Shown here one piece after another: positions 11,696-20,504 of a stretch of 64,000 nucleotides of DNA. A model generated the notes under the pieces. The model searched no databases and was not told the origin of the DNA. It saw only the letters and a list, made by a program, of their open reading frames with translations. Numbering within the stretch: position 1 is the first letter of the stretch; each line of letters opens with the position of its first letter. This DNA comes from Cellulomonas sp. C5510 (lineage in GTDB: Bacteria; Actinomycetota; Actinomycetes; Actinomycetales; Cellulomonadaceae): assembly GCF_019797765.1 (NCBI RefSeq), contig NZ_CP081862.1:310001-374000 (forward strand), read 5' to 3'. The position numbers were made by a program, and so were the translations under genes.

Positions 11696-11995
11696 CTGGG
11701 AGCCCGGCCCGGGGACGCGGCCGTGAGCCTGCTCTCGGCGGTCGGGGACCCGGTGCGCTGGTCCGTGCTGGAGCGGCTCGCCGACGGCCCCCGCTGCGTG
11801 TGCGACCTGCGCGCGCACGTCCCCGTGGCCCCGAACCTGCTGAGCTACCACCTCAAGGTCCTGCGGGACGCCCGCCTCGTGACCACGTCACGGCGGGGCC
11901 GCTGGGTGGACTACACCCTGGCGGAGGACGCGCACGAGCGGCTCGTCGCCGCGCTCCCGACCGTGGGCCGGGTGTCGCTCCAGGAGGTCTCGTGA
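11672..11995 (+). CDS. arsR: ArsR-family regulator of the permease operon
   Basis: A 107-residue winged-helix repressor. The metal-site CVCDL pair lies in the helix before the recognition helix (VAPNLLSYHLKVLRDARLV), followed by the wing RRGRWVDYTL. It differs from the first ArsR by lacking the N-terminal CC pair and by its distinct GGTTGA operator, so the two regulators probably control different promoters. The ATG at 11672 is set by the leaderless -10 element; the frame extends upstream to 11621 but would then cross the promoter. Its stop overlaps the permease start (GTGA). Confidence 0.88.
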   Translation: MVDSTPVELGARPGDAAVSLLSAVGDPVRWSVLERLADGPRCVCDLRAHVPVAPNLLSYHLKVLRDARLVTTSRRGRWVDYTLAEDAHERLVAALPTVGRVSLQEVS

Positions 11996-13050
11996 CCGTC
12001 TCGCCGGTGCGCGGGCTGCGAGCCCACCCCGCGGCGCGGCGCTGGGTGCTCGGGCTCGGCGCGGCGGTGGCCTGGGTCGTCGCGTACCGGTCCAACGCCG
12101 CCCTGTGGGACTGGCTCGTGCTCGACGTCGGCGGCCTCGACCCGGCGTCCCGTTGGGGCTCGGGCGTCCACTTCTTCTTCTACGACTCGGTCAAGATCCT
12201 GCTGCTGCTGGTCGCGATCGTCTTCGTGGTGACCGTCGCGCGGTCGTTCATGTCGGTGGAACGCACCCGGGCGCTGCTCGGGGGTCGGCGGGAGGGGCTG
12301 GGCAACGTCGCGGCGGCCGGGCTCGGCGTCGTGACGCCGTTCTGCTCGTGCTCCGCGGTGCCCGCCTTCATCGGCTTCGTGTCCGCGGGCGTGCCCATCG
12401 GCGTGACGATGAGCTTCCTCATCGCGTCCCCGATGGTGAACGAGGTGGCCATCGCGCTGCTGCTCGGGCTGTTCGGCCCCGGGGCGACGGCGCTCTACGT
12501 CGGTGCCGGCCTGGTGGTCGCGGTGGCCGGCGGGCTGGTCCTCGGGCGGGTGCACGCGGAGCGCTGGGTGGAGCCGTTCGTGTTCGAGACGCGGCTGCGT
12601 GGCCAGGTGGTCACGGCGACGGCGGACCTGTCCTGGGACGACCGCCTCCGGATGGGGTGGGAGGAGGCGGTCGGCATCCTGCGGCGCATCTGGCCGTACC
12701 TGCTGGTCGGGATCGGCGTCGGGGCGGTGATCCACGGCTGGGCGCCGGAGGACTTCTTCGCGCGCTACGCCGGGCCCGGCAACCCGTGGGCGGTGCCGCT
12801 CGCCGTCGTCGTGGGGATCCCGCTGTACTCCAACGCCGCCGGCATCCTGCCCCTCGTCGAGGCCCTGCACGACAAGGGGCTGCCGATGGGCACGCTCCTG
12901 GCCTTCATGATGGCGGTCGTCGCGCTGTCGCTGCCCGAGATGATCCTGCTCCGCCGCGTGCTCCGGCCGCCGCTGATCGCCGTCTTCGTCGCTGTGGTCG
13001 GCGCGGGGATCGTCCTCGTCGGGTACCTGTTCAACGCCGTCCTGGCGTGA
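11992..13050 (+). CDS. ArsP-like permease (DUF318 family)
   Basis: An integral membrane permease of 352 residues with about eight hydrophobic segments and the family motif TPFCSCSAVPAFIGF (about residues 115-129), whose two cysteines are the hallmark. A second conserved stretch is IPLYSNAAGILPLVEAL. ArsP members export trivalent methylated arsenicals; other members have unassigned roles. The GTG start overlaps the arsR stop by four bases after a good AGGAGG. Being next to ArsM makes methylarsenite export a natural guess. The downstream small redox protein is a common companion of this permease family. Confidence 0.87.
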   Translation: MTVSPVRGLRAHPAARRWVLGLGAAVAWVVAYRSNAALWDWLVLDVGGLDPASRWGSGVHFFFYDSVKILLLLVAIVFVVTVARSFMSVERTRALLGGRREGLGNVAAAGLGVVTPFCSCSAVPAFIGFVSAGVPIGVTMSFLIASPMVNEVAIALLLGLFGPGATALYVGAGLVVAVAGGLVLGRVHAERWVEPFVFETRLRGQVVTATADLSWDDRLRMGWEEAVGILRRIWPYLLVGIGVGAVIHGWAPEDFFARYAGPGNPWAVPLAVVVGIPLYSNAAGILPLVEALHDKGLPMGTLLAFMMAVVALSLPEMILLRRVLRPPLIAVFVAVVGAGIVLVGYLFNAVLA

Positions 13051-13069
13051 TCACGAGAGGGAGAGCACC

Positions 13070-13315
13070 ATGCTGATCAAGATCCTCGGCCCCGGGTGCG
13101 CGAACTGCGCCGCGCTCGAGCGGGTCACCCGCGACGCGCTCGCGCAGCTCGGGGTGGACGCCGAGGTCGTCAAGGTGACCGGCTACGCGGAGATCGCCGC
13201 CTACGGGATCATGAGCACCCCCGGGCTCGTCGTCGACGAGCAGGTGCTCGTCGCCGGTCGCGTGCCGACGACGGCGCGCGTCACGGAGCTGCTCGCCGCC
13301 CACCTCGCGTCGTGA
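13070..13315 (+). CDS. small thioredoxin-fold protein (MTH895/TM0996 type)
   Basis: An 81-residue redox protein with an N-terminal GPGCANCAALE active site (CxxC at about 10-13) and the later cis-Pro STPGLVVD typical of the thioredoxin fold. It lacks a signal peptide and should be cytoplasmic. It follows the permease by 19 bases with an AGGGAG ribosome site, so the two are co-transcribed. A plausible role is keeping the permease's CSC cysteines, or a bound arsenical, in the reduced form. It may also use the TrxB encoded at 23461-24516, though neither link is shown by sequence. Confidence 0.88.
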   Translation: MLIKILGPGCANCAALERVTRDALAQLGVDAEVVKVTGYAEIAAYGIMSTPGLVVDEQVLVAGRVPTTARVTELLAAHLAS

Positions 13316-13382
13316 GGAGCGCGCCGACCAGGGTGCGGGTCCGCGCGCCGGACAGGTCCCGTGGGCGCCCCGGGCCGCGCGG

Positions 13383-14840
13383 CTACGGCGTGACGGTCCC
13401 GCGCGCGGCCGGCTCGTGCTCCGGGCCCCGCCCGTGCTCCGGGCCCCGCTCGTGCTCCGGGCCCCGCCCGTGCTCGGCGACCCACTCCTGGGCCGCGACC
13501 TGCACCGCGTCCCAGGGCGAGCCGAGCGGGGGCGTGTAGGCGAGGTCGAGGTCGGCCAGCGCCGCGACGTCCATCTCGTGGAACAGGGCGGTGGCGACGG
13601 TGTCCACCCGCTTCGCGGTCTGCGTCGTGAGCGCCCCGACCAGCTGGGCGCCGAGCAGGCGGCCCGTGCTCACGTCGCCCGTGACCCGGATGTGCACCGG
13701 CGCGGCCCCGGGGTAGTACCGCTTGTGGTCGTCCGGCGTGCTGGCCGACGTCGCGGGCCGGAATCCGGCGGCCGCCGCCTCGTGCTCCCGCAGGCCGGTC
13801 CGGGCGGCGACCAGGTCGAACACCTTCACCACCTGCGTGCCCACGACGCCGGCGAACCGCGCCCGACCGCCGACGGCGTTCTCCCCGGCGACCCGCCCCT
13901 GCTTGTGCGCCGTGGTGCCCAGCGGCAGGTACGCGGTGCCGAGCAGGCGGTGGTGGGTGGTCACGCAGTCGCCCGCCGCCCACACCTGCGGCAGGCCCGT
14001 CGACATGTCCGGTCCGACGAGCACGGCGCCGCGGGGCCCGGTCGCGGCGCCGGCCTCGACCAGCAGGCCGGTGTCGGGCCGGACGCCGACCACCACGAGC
14101 ACCAGGTCCACCTCCCAGGCCGTGCCGCCCTGCGGCCCTGTCGCCGACACGCGCAGCCGTGCGCCGTCGCCCGTCGCCCGCTCCACGCGGGTGACGGTGG
14201 TGGCGGTGCGGACGTCGACGCCGTGACGGGCCAGCTCGGCCCGGACGAGGGCGCCGAGCTCGGGGTCGACCGTCGGCAGCACCTCGGGCAGCGCCTCGAC
14301 CTGGGTGACGCGGATGCCGCGGGCGGTCAGCCCCTCGGCCATCTCCACCCCCACGTACCCGGCGCCGACGATCAGCGCCGAACGCACCGTCGCACCGTCG
14401 AGCGCACCGGTCAGCGCGAGCGCGTCGCCCATCGTGTGCAGCAGGTGCACCCCGTCGGCGGCGCCGAGCTCGTCGAGGCCGTCCACCGGCGGGCGGACGG
14501 GGACCGCGCCCGTCCCGACGACGAGGGCGTCGTGGTCCAGCCACCGCTCGCCGCCGGACGGGTCGAGCACCTGCACCCGTCGCCCGTCGACGTCGATGCG
14601 GGTGGCCACGGTGTCCAGCAGCAGGCGGATCCCGGCGGCCTCGAGCTGCTCACGCGTGCGGTGCGCGAGGTCCCGCCAGTCCGGCACGTCCCCGGAGACG
14701 TGGTACGGGATCCCGCAGATCGAGTAGTTCGGGTAGGCGTCGGCCACCACGACGGTCACCTCCGCCAGCGGGTCGAGCTCGCGCGCACGCAGTGCCGCGC
14801 TGATCCCGGCGTCCGAGCCGCCGACGACGACCAGGTGCAT
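13383..14840 (-). CDS. CoA-disulfide-reductase-like FAD/NAD(P)H oxidoreductase
   Basis: A pyridine-nucleotide disulfide oxidoreductase of the CoADR/NADH oxidase group, 485 residues. It begins with the FAD-binding VVVGGSDAGISAALRARELDP and the single redox Cys in NYSICGIPYHV (C42). A second dinucleotide-binding loop is VGAGYVGVEMAEGL, and the FAD site is WAAGDCV. The last 30 residues are four near-copies of EHGRGPEHERGP from a short DNA repeat and are probably dispensable. The ATG at 14840 has an AGGAGGG site. It reads away from the pst operon and converges on the small thioredoxin. An arsenic-linked or thiol-reducing role is inferred from position only. Confidence 0.85.
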   Translation of the reverse strand: MHLVVVGGSDAGISAALRARELDPLAEVTVVVADAYPNYSICGIPYHVSGDVPDWRDLAHRTREQLEAAGIRLLLDTVATRIDVDGRRVQVLDPSGGERWLDHDALVVGTGAVPVRPPVDGLDELGAADGVHLLHTMGDALALTGALDGATVRSALIVGAGYVGVEMAEGLTARGIRVTQVEALPEVLPTVDPELGALVRAELARHGVDVRTATTVTRVERATGDGARLRVSATGPQGGTAWEVDLVLVVVGVRPDTGLLVEAGAATGPRGAVLVGPDMSTGLPQVWAAGDCVTTHHRLLGTAYLPLGTTAHKQGRVAGENAVGGRARFAGVVGTQVVKVFDLVAARTGLREHEAAAAGFRPATSASTPDDHKRYYPGAAPVHIRVTGDVSTGRLLGAQLVGALTTQTAKRVDTVATALFHEMDVAALADLDLAYTPPLGSPWDAVQVAAQEWVAEHGRGPEHERGPEHGRGPEHEPAARGTVTP

Positions 14841-14936
14841 GGCCGTTCCCTCCTGGGCCGAGGTTCCTGCGGGCAGTCAACACGACGTCGGTGAACCGGA
14901 GGTGGCGGGCCGACCGCGCGCGAGCCCCGCGGCGAG

Positions 14937-15059
14937 GTGAGACAGACGTCTCCTCATCGGCAGTCGTTCGCCGTGAGTTCACCCAGGATTTATGTAGACA
15001 GACTTCTATCGATCGAGTCCCGGTCCGGGACCCAGGCCCTCGATCAGACAGGATCCGAC
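14937..15059 (+). promoter_or_regulatory. pstS promoter region with PHO box
   Basis: Two direct repeats of an 11-base unit, GTTCGCC plus gtga (14966-14976) and GTTCACC plus cagg (14977-14987), match the actinobacterial PhoP-binding box with its GTTCACC core and 11-base period. TAGACA at 14995-15000 is a possible -10. Upstream, GAGAC-N4-GTCTC (14939-14952) is a small palindrome of unknown use. AGGA before the GTG at 15060 serves pstS. The region also covers the divergent start of the flavoenzyme gene. Confidence 0.6.
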
Positions 15060-16034
15060 GTGTCCATCCCGCGCCAGCTCCCTGCCGCCGCCGCCGGTGC
15101 CGCGGCCCTCGTGCTCGCGCTGACCGCGTGCGGCGGCCAGCAGTCCGGCTCCGCCTCCGAGTCGTCCGGCTCGGCAGGCGGCCTGAGCGGTGAGGTCGTC
15201 ATCGACGGCTCGTCCACCGTCGAGCCGTTGAGCTCGGCCGCCGCCACCCTCTACCGCGACGAGCAGCCGGGCGTGAACGTCACCGTCGCGACCTCGGGCA
15301 CGGGCGGCGGGTTCAAGCGCTTCTGCGCCGGCGAGACCGACATCTCCGACGCCTCCCGCCCGATCAAGGACGAGGAGATCGAGGCGTGCGCCGACGCCGG
15401 CATCGAGTACACCGAGATCGTCGTGGCGAACGACGGCCTGTCGGTCGTCGTCAACCCGGAGAACGACTGGGTGGACTGTCTGACGGTCGAGCAGCTGGCC
15501 ACGATCTGGGGGCCGGAGTCCGAGGGCGAGATCACCTCGTGGCAGCAGGTGGACGCGTCCTTCCCGGACGAGCCGCTGGAGCTCTACGGCGCCGGCACCG
15601 ACTCGGGCACCTTCGACTACTTCACCGAGGCCATCAACGGCGAGGAGGGTGCGATCCGCGCCGACTACTCCCCGTCGGAGGACGACAACCTCACGGTGCA
15701 GGGCGTCACCGGTGCCGTCGGGGGCACCGGCTTCTTCGGCCTGTCCTACGCCGAGGAGTACGCCGACCAGGTCACGCTCGTCGGTGTCGACGGCGGGGAC
15801 GGCTGTGTGGTCCCGTCCACCGAGACCGTGCAGGACGGCACCTACGTGCCGCTCGGCCGTCCGCTGTTCATCTACGTGAACAACGCCAAGTACACCGAGA
15901 ACGAGGCCCTGCGCGACTTCGTGGACTTCTACGTCGAGAACAGCGAGCAGGCCGCCTCGGACGCCCTGTTCGTCCCGCTGACCGACGAGCAGCGTCAGAC
16001 CGCCCAGGACGAGCTGGCCGCGCTGGTCGGCTGA
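15060..16034 (+). CDS. pstS: phosphate ABC transporter substrate-binding lipoprotein PstS
   Basis: Binds phosphate outside the membrane and delivers it to PstCA. The 324-residue protein has a lipoprotein signal ending in LALTAC (Cys 24), then a Ser-rich linker. Phosphate-site motifs include [34 protein letters not shown] and the later [17 protein letters not shown]. The GTG at 15060 is chosen because it directly precedes the signal peptide; the frame's ATG at 14937 would put 41 non-signal residues in front and lies before the PHO box. First gene of pstSCAB. Confidence 0.95.
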   Translation: MSIPRQLPAAAAGAAALVLALTACGGQQSGSASESSGSAGGLSGEVVIDGSSTVEPLSSAAATLYRDEQPGVNVTVATSGTGGGFKRFCAGETDISDASRPIKDEEIEACADAGIEYTEIVVANDGLSVVVNPENDWVDCLTVEQLATIWGPESEGEITSWQQVDASFPDEPLELYGAGTDSGTFDYFTEAINGEEGAIRADYSPSEDDNLTVQGVTGAVGGTGFFGLSYAEEYADQVTLVGVDGGDGCVVPSTETVQDGTYVPLGRPLFIYVNNAKYTENEALRDFVDFYVENSEQAASDALFVPLTDEQRQTAQDELAALVG

Positions 16035-16035
16035 C

Positions 16036-16998
16036 ATGACCGCCACGCAGGACCTCCGGAGCGGCCCCGCCGCACAGGGCCGCTCCGGCCTGCGGGCCGA
16101 CCGGGCCCTGAGCCAGGTGCGCCCTCGTCGCGGCGAGACCGCGGTCCGCCTCCTGCTGCGCGCGGCGGCGGCGTTGTCGGTGCTCATCACCGCCGGCATC
16201 GTCGTCTCCTTGCTGGTCCCGGCGATCGGGTTCTTCCAGCAGGTGCCGGTCGTGGAGTTCCTGACCGGCACGCGCTGGGCGCCGCAGTTCGCCGACCCGT
16301 CGTTCGGGGTGCTGCCGCTCGTGACCGCCACCGCCTGGACCACGGCGATCGCGCTGACCGTGGCGGTGCCCTGCGGGCTCGGCGCGGCGGCCTACCTCGC
16401 GGAGTACGCCCGCCCCCGGGTGCGCCAGGTCCTCAAGCCGGTCCTCGAGCTGCTCGCCGGTGTCCCGACGGTCGTCTTCGGGTTCTTCGCGCTGAGCTTC
16501 GTCGGCCCGGCCCTGCGCGACCGGCTCGGGATCGACGTCGGGACGTTCTCCATCCTGGCCGCGGGGCTGGTGATGGGCGTGATGATCATCCCGACGGTGG
16601 CCTCCCTGTCCGAGGACGCGATGAGCGCCGTGCCGAACGCGCTCCGCGAGGCATCGGCGGCGCTCGGCTCGAACCGGATGCAGACCACGCTGCGGGTCGT
16701 CTTCCCGGCCGCCCTGTCCGGGATCGTCGCCGCGGTGGTCCTGGGCATCTCGCGGGCGATCGGCGAGACGATGATCGTCGCGATCGCCGCCGGCGCCCGG
16801 CCCCAGATGGTCACCGACCCCACCATGGAAGGCGCCACCATGACCGGGTTCATCGCCCGCATGGCGCTCGGCGACTCCCGTGTGGGCTCCCTCGAGTACG
16901 ACACCCTGTTCGCGGTGGGGCTGCTGCTGTTCCTGCTGACGTTCGTGGTGAACCTGATCAGCATCCGCCGCGTGCACCGGTTCCGGCAGGAGTACTGA
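16036..16998 (+). CDS. pstC: phosphate ABC transporter permease PstC
   Basis: Inner-membrane permease subunit of the high-affinity phosphate importer. 320 residues with a basic N-terminal tail, a first membrane segment (LSVLITAGIVVSLLVPAIGF), and the binding-protein-dependent permease core. The core includes LAEYARPRVRQVLKPVLELLAGVPTVVFGFFAL's conserved region (about 120-150) and the EAA-type loop ALREASAALGSNRMQT that contacts PstB. It starts two bases after the pstS stop and overlaps pstA by one base, so it is tightly coupled. Confidence 0.95.
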   Translation: MTATQDLRSGPAAQGRSGLRADRALSQVRPRRGETAVRLLLRAAAALSVLITAGIVVSLLVPAIGFFQQVPVVEFLTGTRWAPQFADPSFGVLPLVTATAWTTAIALTVAVPCGLGAAAYLAEYARPRVRQVLKPVLELLAGVPTVVFGFFALSFVGPALRDRLGIDVGTFSILAAGLVMGVMIIPTVASLSEDAMSAVPNALREASAALGSNRMQTTLRVVFPAALSGIVAAVVLGISRAIGETMIVAIAAGARPQMVTDPTMEGATMTGFIARMALGDSRVGSLEYDTLFAVGLLLFLLTFVVNLISIRRVHRFRQEY

Positions 16999-17900
16999 TG
17001 ACCGCCACCACCGCGCCGTCCGCCCACCGGGCGCTGCCGACCGGGCAGCGTTCCCGGGAGCGCAGCCCCGGCGCGACGCTGTTCCTGGTCCTGCTCTGGG
17101 CGAGCCTGCTCGTCGCGTTCGCGACCCTGGTGACGCTCCTCGTCAGCACGGTCGTCGAGGCGGGGGACCGCCTCGGCCCCACCTTGCTCACGGAGTACCC
17201 GTCGTCCCGGCCGGAGGAGGCCGGCGCGCGCCCCGCCGTCCTCGGCTCCCTGTGGGTGATCGGCACGACGGCGGTGCTCTCCGTCCCGCTCGGCATCGCC
17301 GCCGCCGTCCACCTGGAGGAGTTCGCCGACCGGCACAGCCGCGTGAACCGGCTGCTGGAGCTCAACATCCAGAACCTGTCGGCGATCCCGTCGATCATCT
17401 ACGGGATGCTCGCGATCGGCACCCTGTCCCTCATCGGGGTGCAGAACAAGAACATCGTGATCGGCGGTGCACTCGCGCTCGCACTGCTGATCCTGCCGGT
17501 GATCATCATCTCGACCCGCGAGGCGCTGCGCGCCGTCCCGCGCGAGCAGCGCCAGGCGTCGCTCGCGCTGGGCGCGACCGAGCTGCAGACCACCTGGCGC
17601 GTGACGCTGCCGGCCGCGGTCCCCGGCATCTCCACCGGGACGATCCTGGCGCTCTCGCGGGCCCTGGGTGAGGCCGCGCCGTTGCTGCTGCTCGGCGCCC
17701 TGGTGTTCATCTCCTTCGACCCGAACGGGCTGCTGAGCGGCTTCACCACCATGCCCATCCAGATCTTCGGGTGGACCAACAGCCCCCAGGCGGGGTTCCG
17801 CGAGCTGGCGGCGGCCGCGTCCGTCCTGCTCGTCGTGATCCTGCTCGCCATGAACGCGCTGGCGATCATCATCCGCAACCGGTCCCAGCGTCGCTGGTGA
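16998..17900 (+). CDS. pstA: phosphate ABC transporter permease PstA
   Basis: Second permease subunit, 300 residues and six predicted membrane segments. Motifs are [19 protein letters not shown] and the ATPase-contact loop [20 protein letters not shown]. It ends [15 protein letters not shown]. The ATG overlaps the pstC stop in TGATG. Its stop overlaps a possible in-frame GTG (17897) of pstB. Confidence 0.95.
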   Translation: MTATTAPSAHRALPTGQRSRERSPGATLFLVLLWASLLVAFATLVTLLVSTVVEAGDRLGPTLLTEYPSSRPEEAGARPAVLGSLWVIGTTAVLSVPLGIAAAVHLEEFADRHSRVNRLLELNIQNLSAIPSIIYGMLAIGTLSLIGVQNKNIVIGGALALALLILPVIIISTREALRAVPREQRQASLALGATELQTTWRVTLPAAVPGISTGTILALSRALGEAAPLLLLGALVFISFDPNGLLSGFTTMPIQIFGWTNSPQAGFRELAAAASVLLVVILLAMNALAIIIRNRSQRRW

Positions 17901-17923
17901 CCCCGCTCCCCGAGGACCCCGAC

Positions 17924-18802
17924 ATGACGAGCACCACCGCCGGGCGCGACGTGCACCCCGACGACACCGGCTCCCTGGACTCCCGGCCGCACACCGGGGT
18001 CCACCGGCAGGTCCCCGACGTCCCCTCCCCGGTCCTCGAGTGCCAGGACGTCAGCGTGCACTACGGCCCTCACCAGGCGGTCAAGGGCGTCTCCCTGACG
18101 TTCGGCCTCCACGAGATCACCGCGCTGATCGGCCCCTCCGGGTGCGGCAAGTCGACCATCCTGCGGTCCCTGAACCGGATGAACGACCTGGTCGACTCCG
18201 CCCGGGTGTCCGGTTCCGTCCGTTACCACGGGCAGGACCTCTACGCGAAGGGCGTCGACCCGATCGAGGTCCGGCGCCGCATCGGCATGGTGTTCCAGAA
18301 GCCGAACCCGTTTCCCAAGTCCATCTACGACAACGTCGCGTACGGCCCCCGCGTCACCGGGATGAGGCCGTCGTCGATGGACGACCTGGTCGAGGAGGCG
18401 CTGACCCGGGCGGCGCTGTGGGACGAGGTCAAGGACAAGCTCAAGCAGAGCGCCTACGGGCTGTCCGGAGGACAGCAGCAACGGTTGTGCATCGCGCGCA
18501 CGATCGCCGTCGAGCCGGACGTGATCCTGATGGACGAGCCGTGCTCCGCGCTCGACCCGATCGCGACGCTGCGCATCGAGAACCTGATGGCCGAGCTGCG
18601 AGAGCGCTACACGATCGTCATCGTCACGCACAACATGCAGCAGGCGGCTCGCGTCGCCGACCGCACCGCCTTCTTCACCGCCGACGTCGACGCCGCCGGG
18701 GAACGCCACGGCGTGCTGGTCGAGTTCGACACCACCGCGCGGTTGTTCGAGAACCCCGCCGACCAGCGCACCGAGGACTACATCAGCGGCCGGTTCGGCT
18801 GA
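17924..18802 (+). CDS. pstB: phosphate ABC transporter ATPase PstB
   Basis: ATP-hydrolysing subunit of the phosphate importer, 292 residues. Walker A is GPSGCGKST, the Q-loop lies in [23 protein letters not shown], the signature is LSGGQQQR, Walker B is [13 protein letters not shown], and the switch His is in [14 protein letters not shown]. The roughly 35-residue N-terminal extension before [12 protein letters not shown] is longer than in E. coli and looks disordered. ATG 17924 has GAGGA at suitable distance; GTG 17897, overlapping the pstA stop, is an alternative. No phoU follows. Confidence 0.95.
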   Translation: MTSTTAGRDVHPDDTGSLDSRPHTGVHRQVPDVPSPVLECQDVSVHYGPHQAVKGVSLTFGLHEITALIGPSGCGKSTILRSLNRMNDLVDSARVSGSVRYHGQDLYAKGVDPIEVRRRIGMVFQKPNPFPKSIYDNVAYGPRVTGMRPSSMDDLVEEALTRAALWDEVKDKLKQSAYGLSGGQQQRLCIARTIAVEPDVILMDEPCSALDPIATLRIENLMAELRERYTIVIVTHNMQQAARVADRTAFFTADVDAAGERHGVLVEFDTTARLFENPADQRTEDYISGRFG

Positions 18803-18816
18803 CACCGGAGGGGACC

Positions 18817-19602
18817 ATGACCGCCACGACGACGCGACGGCTCAGCACACCGCAGTCCCGCCGGGCGGAGGACGCCGTCCGCGCGTGGCGCCGTGAGGGG
18901 GCGGCGGGGACGGTCGGGGTGATCGACCCGGGCCAGGCCCTGGACGACGGCCTCGCCCGGGACCTCGCGGGGATGGGTCTGGTGGTGCTGCGCTGCACCG
19001 ACCCGTTCGCCGCGCTCGTGCGGTTCGCGATCCGGCCGGTGCAGGTCGCCGTGCTGCTCGCGGACGACGACCGGCCGGGCGCGGGCCCGGTGGTGCGGGC
19101 CCTGCGGTCGGAGCTGGCGCTGCCGGTGCTGCTGGCCTGGGACCCGGCGCGGGGGCTCCCGCCGGCCGATGCGGTGCTCGCGGGTGCTCAGCCGCTGCTG
19201 CGCCTGCCGCTCGAGATCGACGACGTCCTCGCGCGGCTGGGGGAGGTGTGGCCGGCGCGGCCGCCCGGCGGGTCCGTGCTGTCGGCGGGCGACCTGGTCG
19301 TCGACACCGGCGCGTACGAGGCGACCCTGGGCGGGGTCCCCCTGGGGCTGGCCCGCCGGGAGATGAACCTCCTGCTCGCCCTGGTGCAGACGCCGGGCCG
19401 GGTGGTCCCGCGCGAGCAGCTGTGCCGGCTGTGGCCGTCGGCCTCCGACCGGGACGGCAACCTGGTGGCCGCCGTCGCGCGTCTCCGTCGGCACTTCGCC
19501 CGGGTGGGCGCCCCGGCGGCGATCACGACCGTGCGGGGGCTCGGGTACCGGCTGGAGGAGATCGCTCTCAGCGGGTCGGGGACCACGCGCCGATCTGCCT
19601 GA
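18817..19602 (+). CDS. PhoB/OmpR-type regulator with degenerate receiver
   Basis: 261 residues. The C-terminal part (about 150-255) is a clear OmpR/PhoB winged helix: LARREMNLLLALVQTPGRVVPREQLCRLWPSA's region, then VARLRRHFARVGA and TTVRGLGYRLEE. The N-terminal part keeps receiver-like alternation (GTVGVIDPGQAL; VQVAVLLADDDRPG). However, the first acidic pocket is a single Asp, the expected phospho-Asp position reads Ala or is out of register, and the final Lys motif is missing. It probably acts without phosphorylation. It follows pstB by 14 bases with a GGAGGGG site and has no kinase partner. Its 3' end overlaps the convergent arsR-arsC gene by 35 bases. A pst or arsenate-linked regulator is inferred from position. 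Confidence 0.8.
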   Translation: MTATTTRRLSTPQSRRAEDAVRAWRREGAAGTVGVIDPGQALDDGLARDLAGMGLVVLRCTDPFAALVRFAIRPVQVAVLLADDDRPGAGPVVRALRSELALPVLLAWDPARGLPPADAVLAGAQPLLRLPLEIDDVLARLGEVWPARPPGGSVLSAGDLVVDTGAYEATLGGVPLGLARREMNLLLALVQTPGRVVPREQLCRLWPSASDRDGNLVAAVARLRRHFARVGAPAAITTVRGLGYRLEEIALSGSGTTRRSA

Positions 19603-20482
19603 GCAGCCCGAGCACGCGCCACTCCAGGTCGGTGACCACCGCCTCGATGTCGACGCCCTCCTCGGCCGGGTCGAGGACGTCCCAGTCGAGGTAGTGCCGG
19701 CCCGGGTAGACCGGGCACGCGTCGCCGCACCCGAGGCTGACCACGACGTCGGCCCCCCGCACCACCTCGTCCGTCAGCGGCTTCGGGAACTCCAGGGCCG
19801 GCGACCAGCCCCGGCGACTGATCGCCGCCACGACCTCCGGGTCGATGCCGGACGTGGGTGCCGAGCCGGCGGTGCGCACCGAGACGGATCCGCCGGCGTG
19901 GCGGCGCAGCGCCGCCGCGGCGATCTGCGACCGGGCGGCGTTGCGGACGCACACGAAGAGCACGTCGGTCCCGTCCCGGGGCACCTTCCCCTCACCGCGG
20001 GCGAGTGCGCTCAGCCGGTCCCTCGCGAACCGCGCGGCCAGGACGGGCAGGTGCTGCGCCACCCGCGCGCGCCGCGCGAGCACGTCGTAGCTGTCGTGGA
20101 CGTAGCGCGCGACGGTCTGCTCGCTGAAGACGCCACGGAAGGTGACGGCGAGGTCGGCGGCGACCCGGTCGAGAGCCGCGGCGTGCGCGCGCACGGTCGC
20201 ACGCCCGGGCGGTGCCGCCGGTTCGACGACGGAACCGAACCGCATGTACGCCTCCGCCGTCGCGGTGTACCGGCCACCCGCCCCGCTCTGCTCGACGAGG
20301 CCGACGACCGACAGGCGGTCGAGGCACGCCTGCACGAGTCGGCTGGAGACGCCCGGCCCGACGAGGTCGTCGCGACCCGCGCTGCCGCGCGGGTCCGTCA
20401 TCACCAGGGTGAGGACCTGCAGGGCGTCCGGGTCGCCGAGGACGAGAGCCTGCTCCGCGGCGCCCGTCACCGCGGCCACCAC
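19568..20482 (-). CDS. diverged ArsR-like/ArsC fusion protein
   Basis: About 304 residues in three parts. The first is an N-terminal winged-helix-like region (LVLGDPDALQVLTLVMTDP through LSVVGLVEQSGAGGRYT) with no metal cysteines. The second is a three-helix segment (SEQTVARYVHDSYDVLARRARVAQHL). The third is a low-molecular-weight phosphatase-type ArsC domain with loop VLFVCVRNAARSQ, GCGDACP and the Asp loop DWDVLDP. The catalytic CX5R is kept, but the usual Gly before Arg is Ala. I use GTG 20482 because the longer frame (to 20593) runs into the upstream arsR; GTG 20470 is also possible. It is the last gene of the minus-strand operon. Activity is uncertain. Confidence 0.75.
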   Translation of the reverse strand: MVAAVTGAAEQALVLGDPDALQVLTLVMTDPRGSAGRDDLVGPGVSSRLVQACLDRLSVVGLVEQSGAGGRYTATAEAYMRFGSVVEPAAPPGRATVRAHAAALDRVAADLAVTFRGVFSEQTVARYVHDSYDVLARRARVAQHLPVLAARFARDRLSALARGEGKVPRDGTDVLFVCVRNAARSQIAAAALRRHAGGSVSVRTAGSAPTSGIDPEVVAAISRRGWSPALEFPKPLTDEVVRGADVVVSLGCGDACPVYPGRHYLDWDVLDPAEEGVDIEAVVTDLEWRVLGLLRQIGAWSPTR

Positions 20483-20504
20483 CGGAGCCCCGGCGGGGCG
20501 GTGG

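Noticed and set aside
13393..13482. Repeat-encoded tail of the flavoenzyme as a separate functional domain
   Set aside because: It is a short GGGCCCCG-type DNA repeat giving GPEH units, with no sign of a fold.
14937..15059. Upstream ATG for pstS at 14937
   Set aside because: It would place 41 residues before the lipoprotein signal and put the start before the PHO box and -10.
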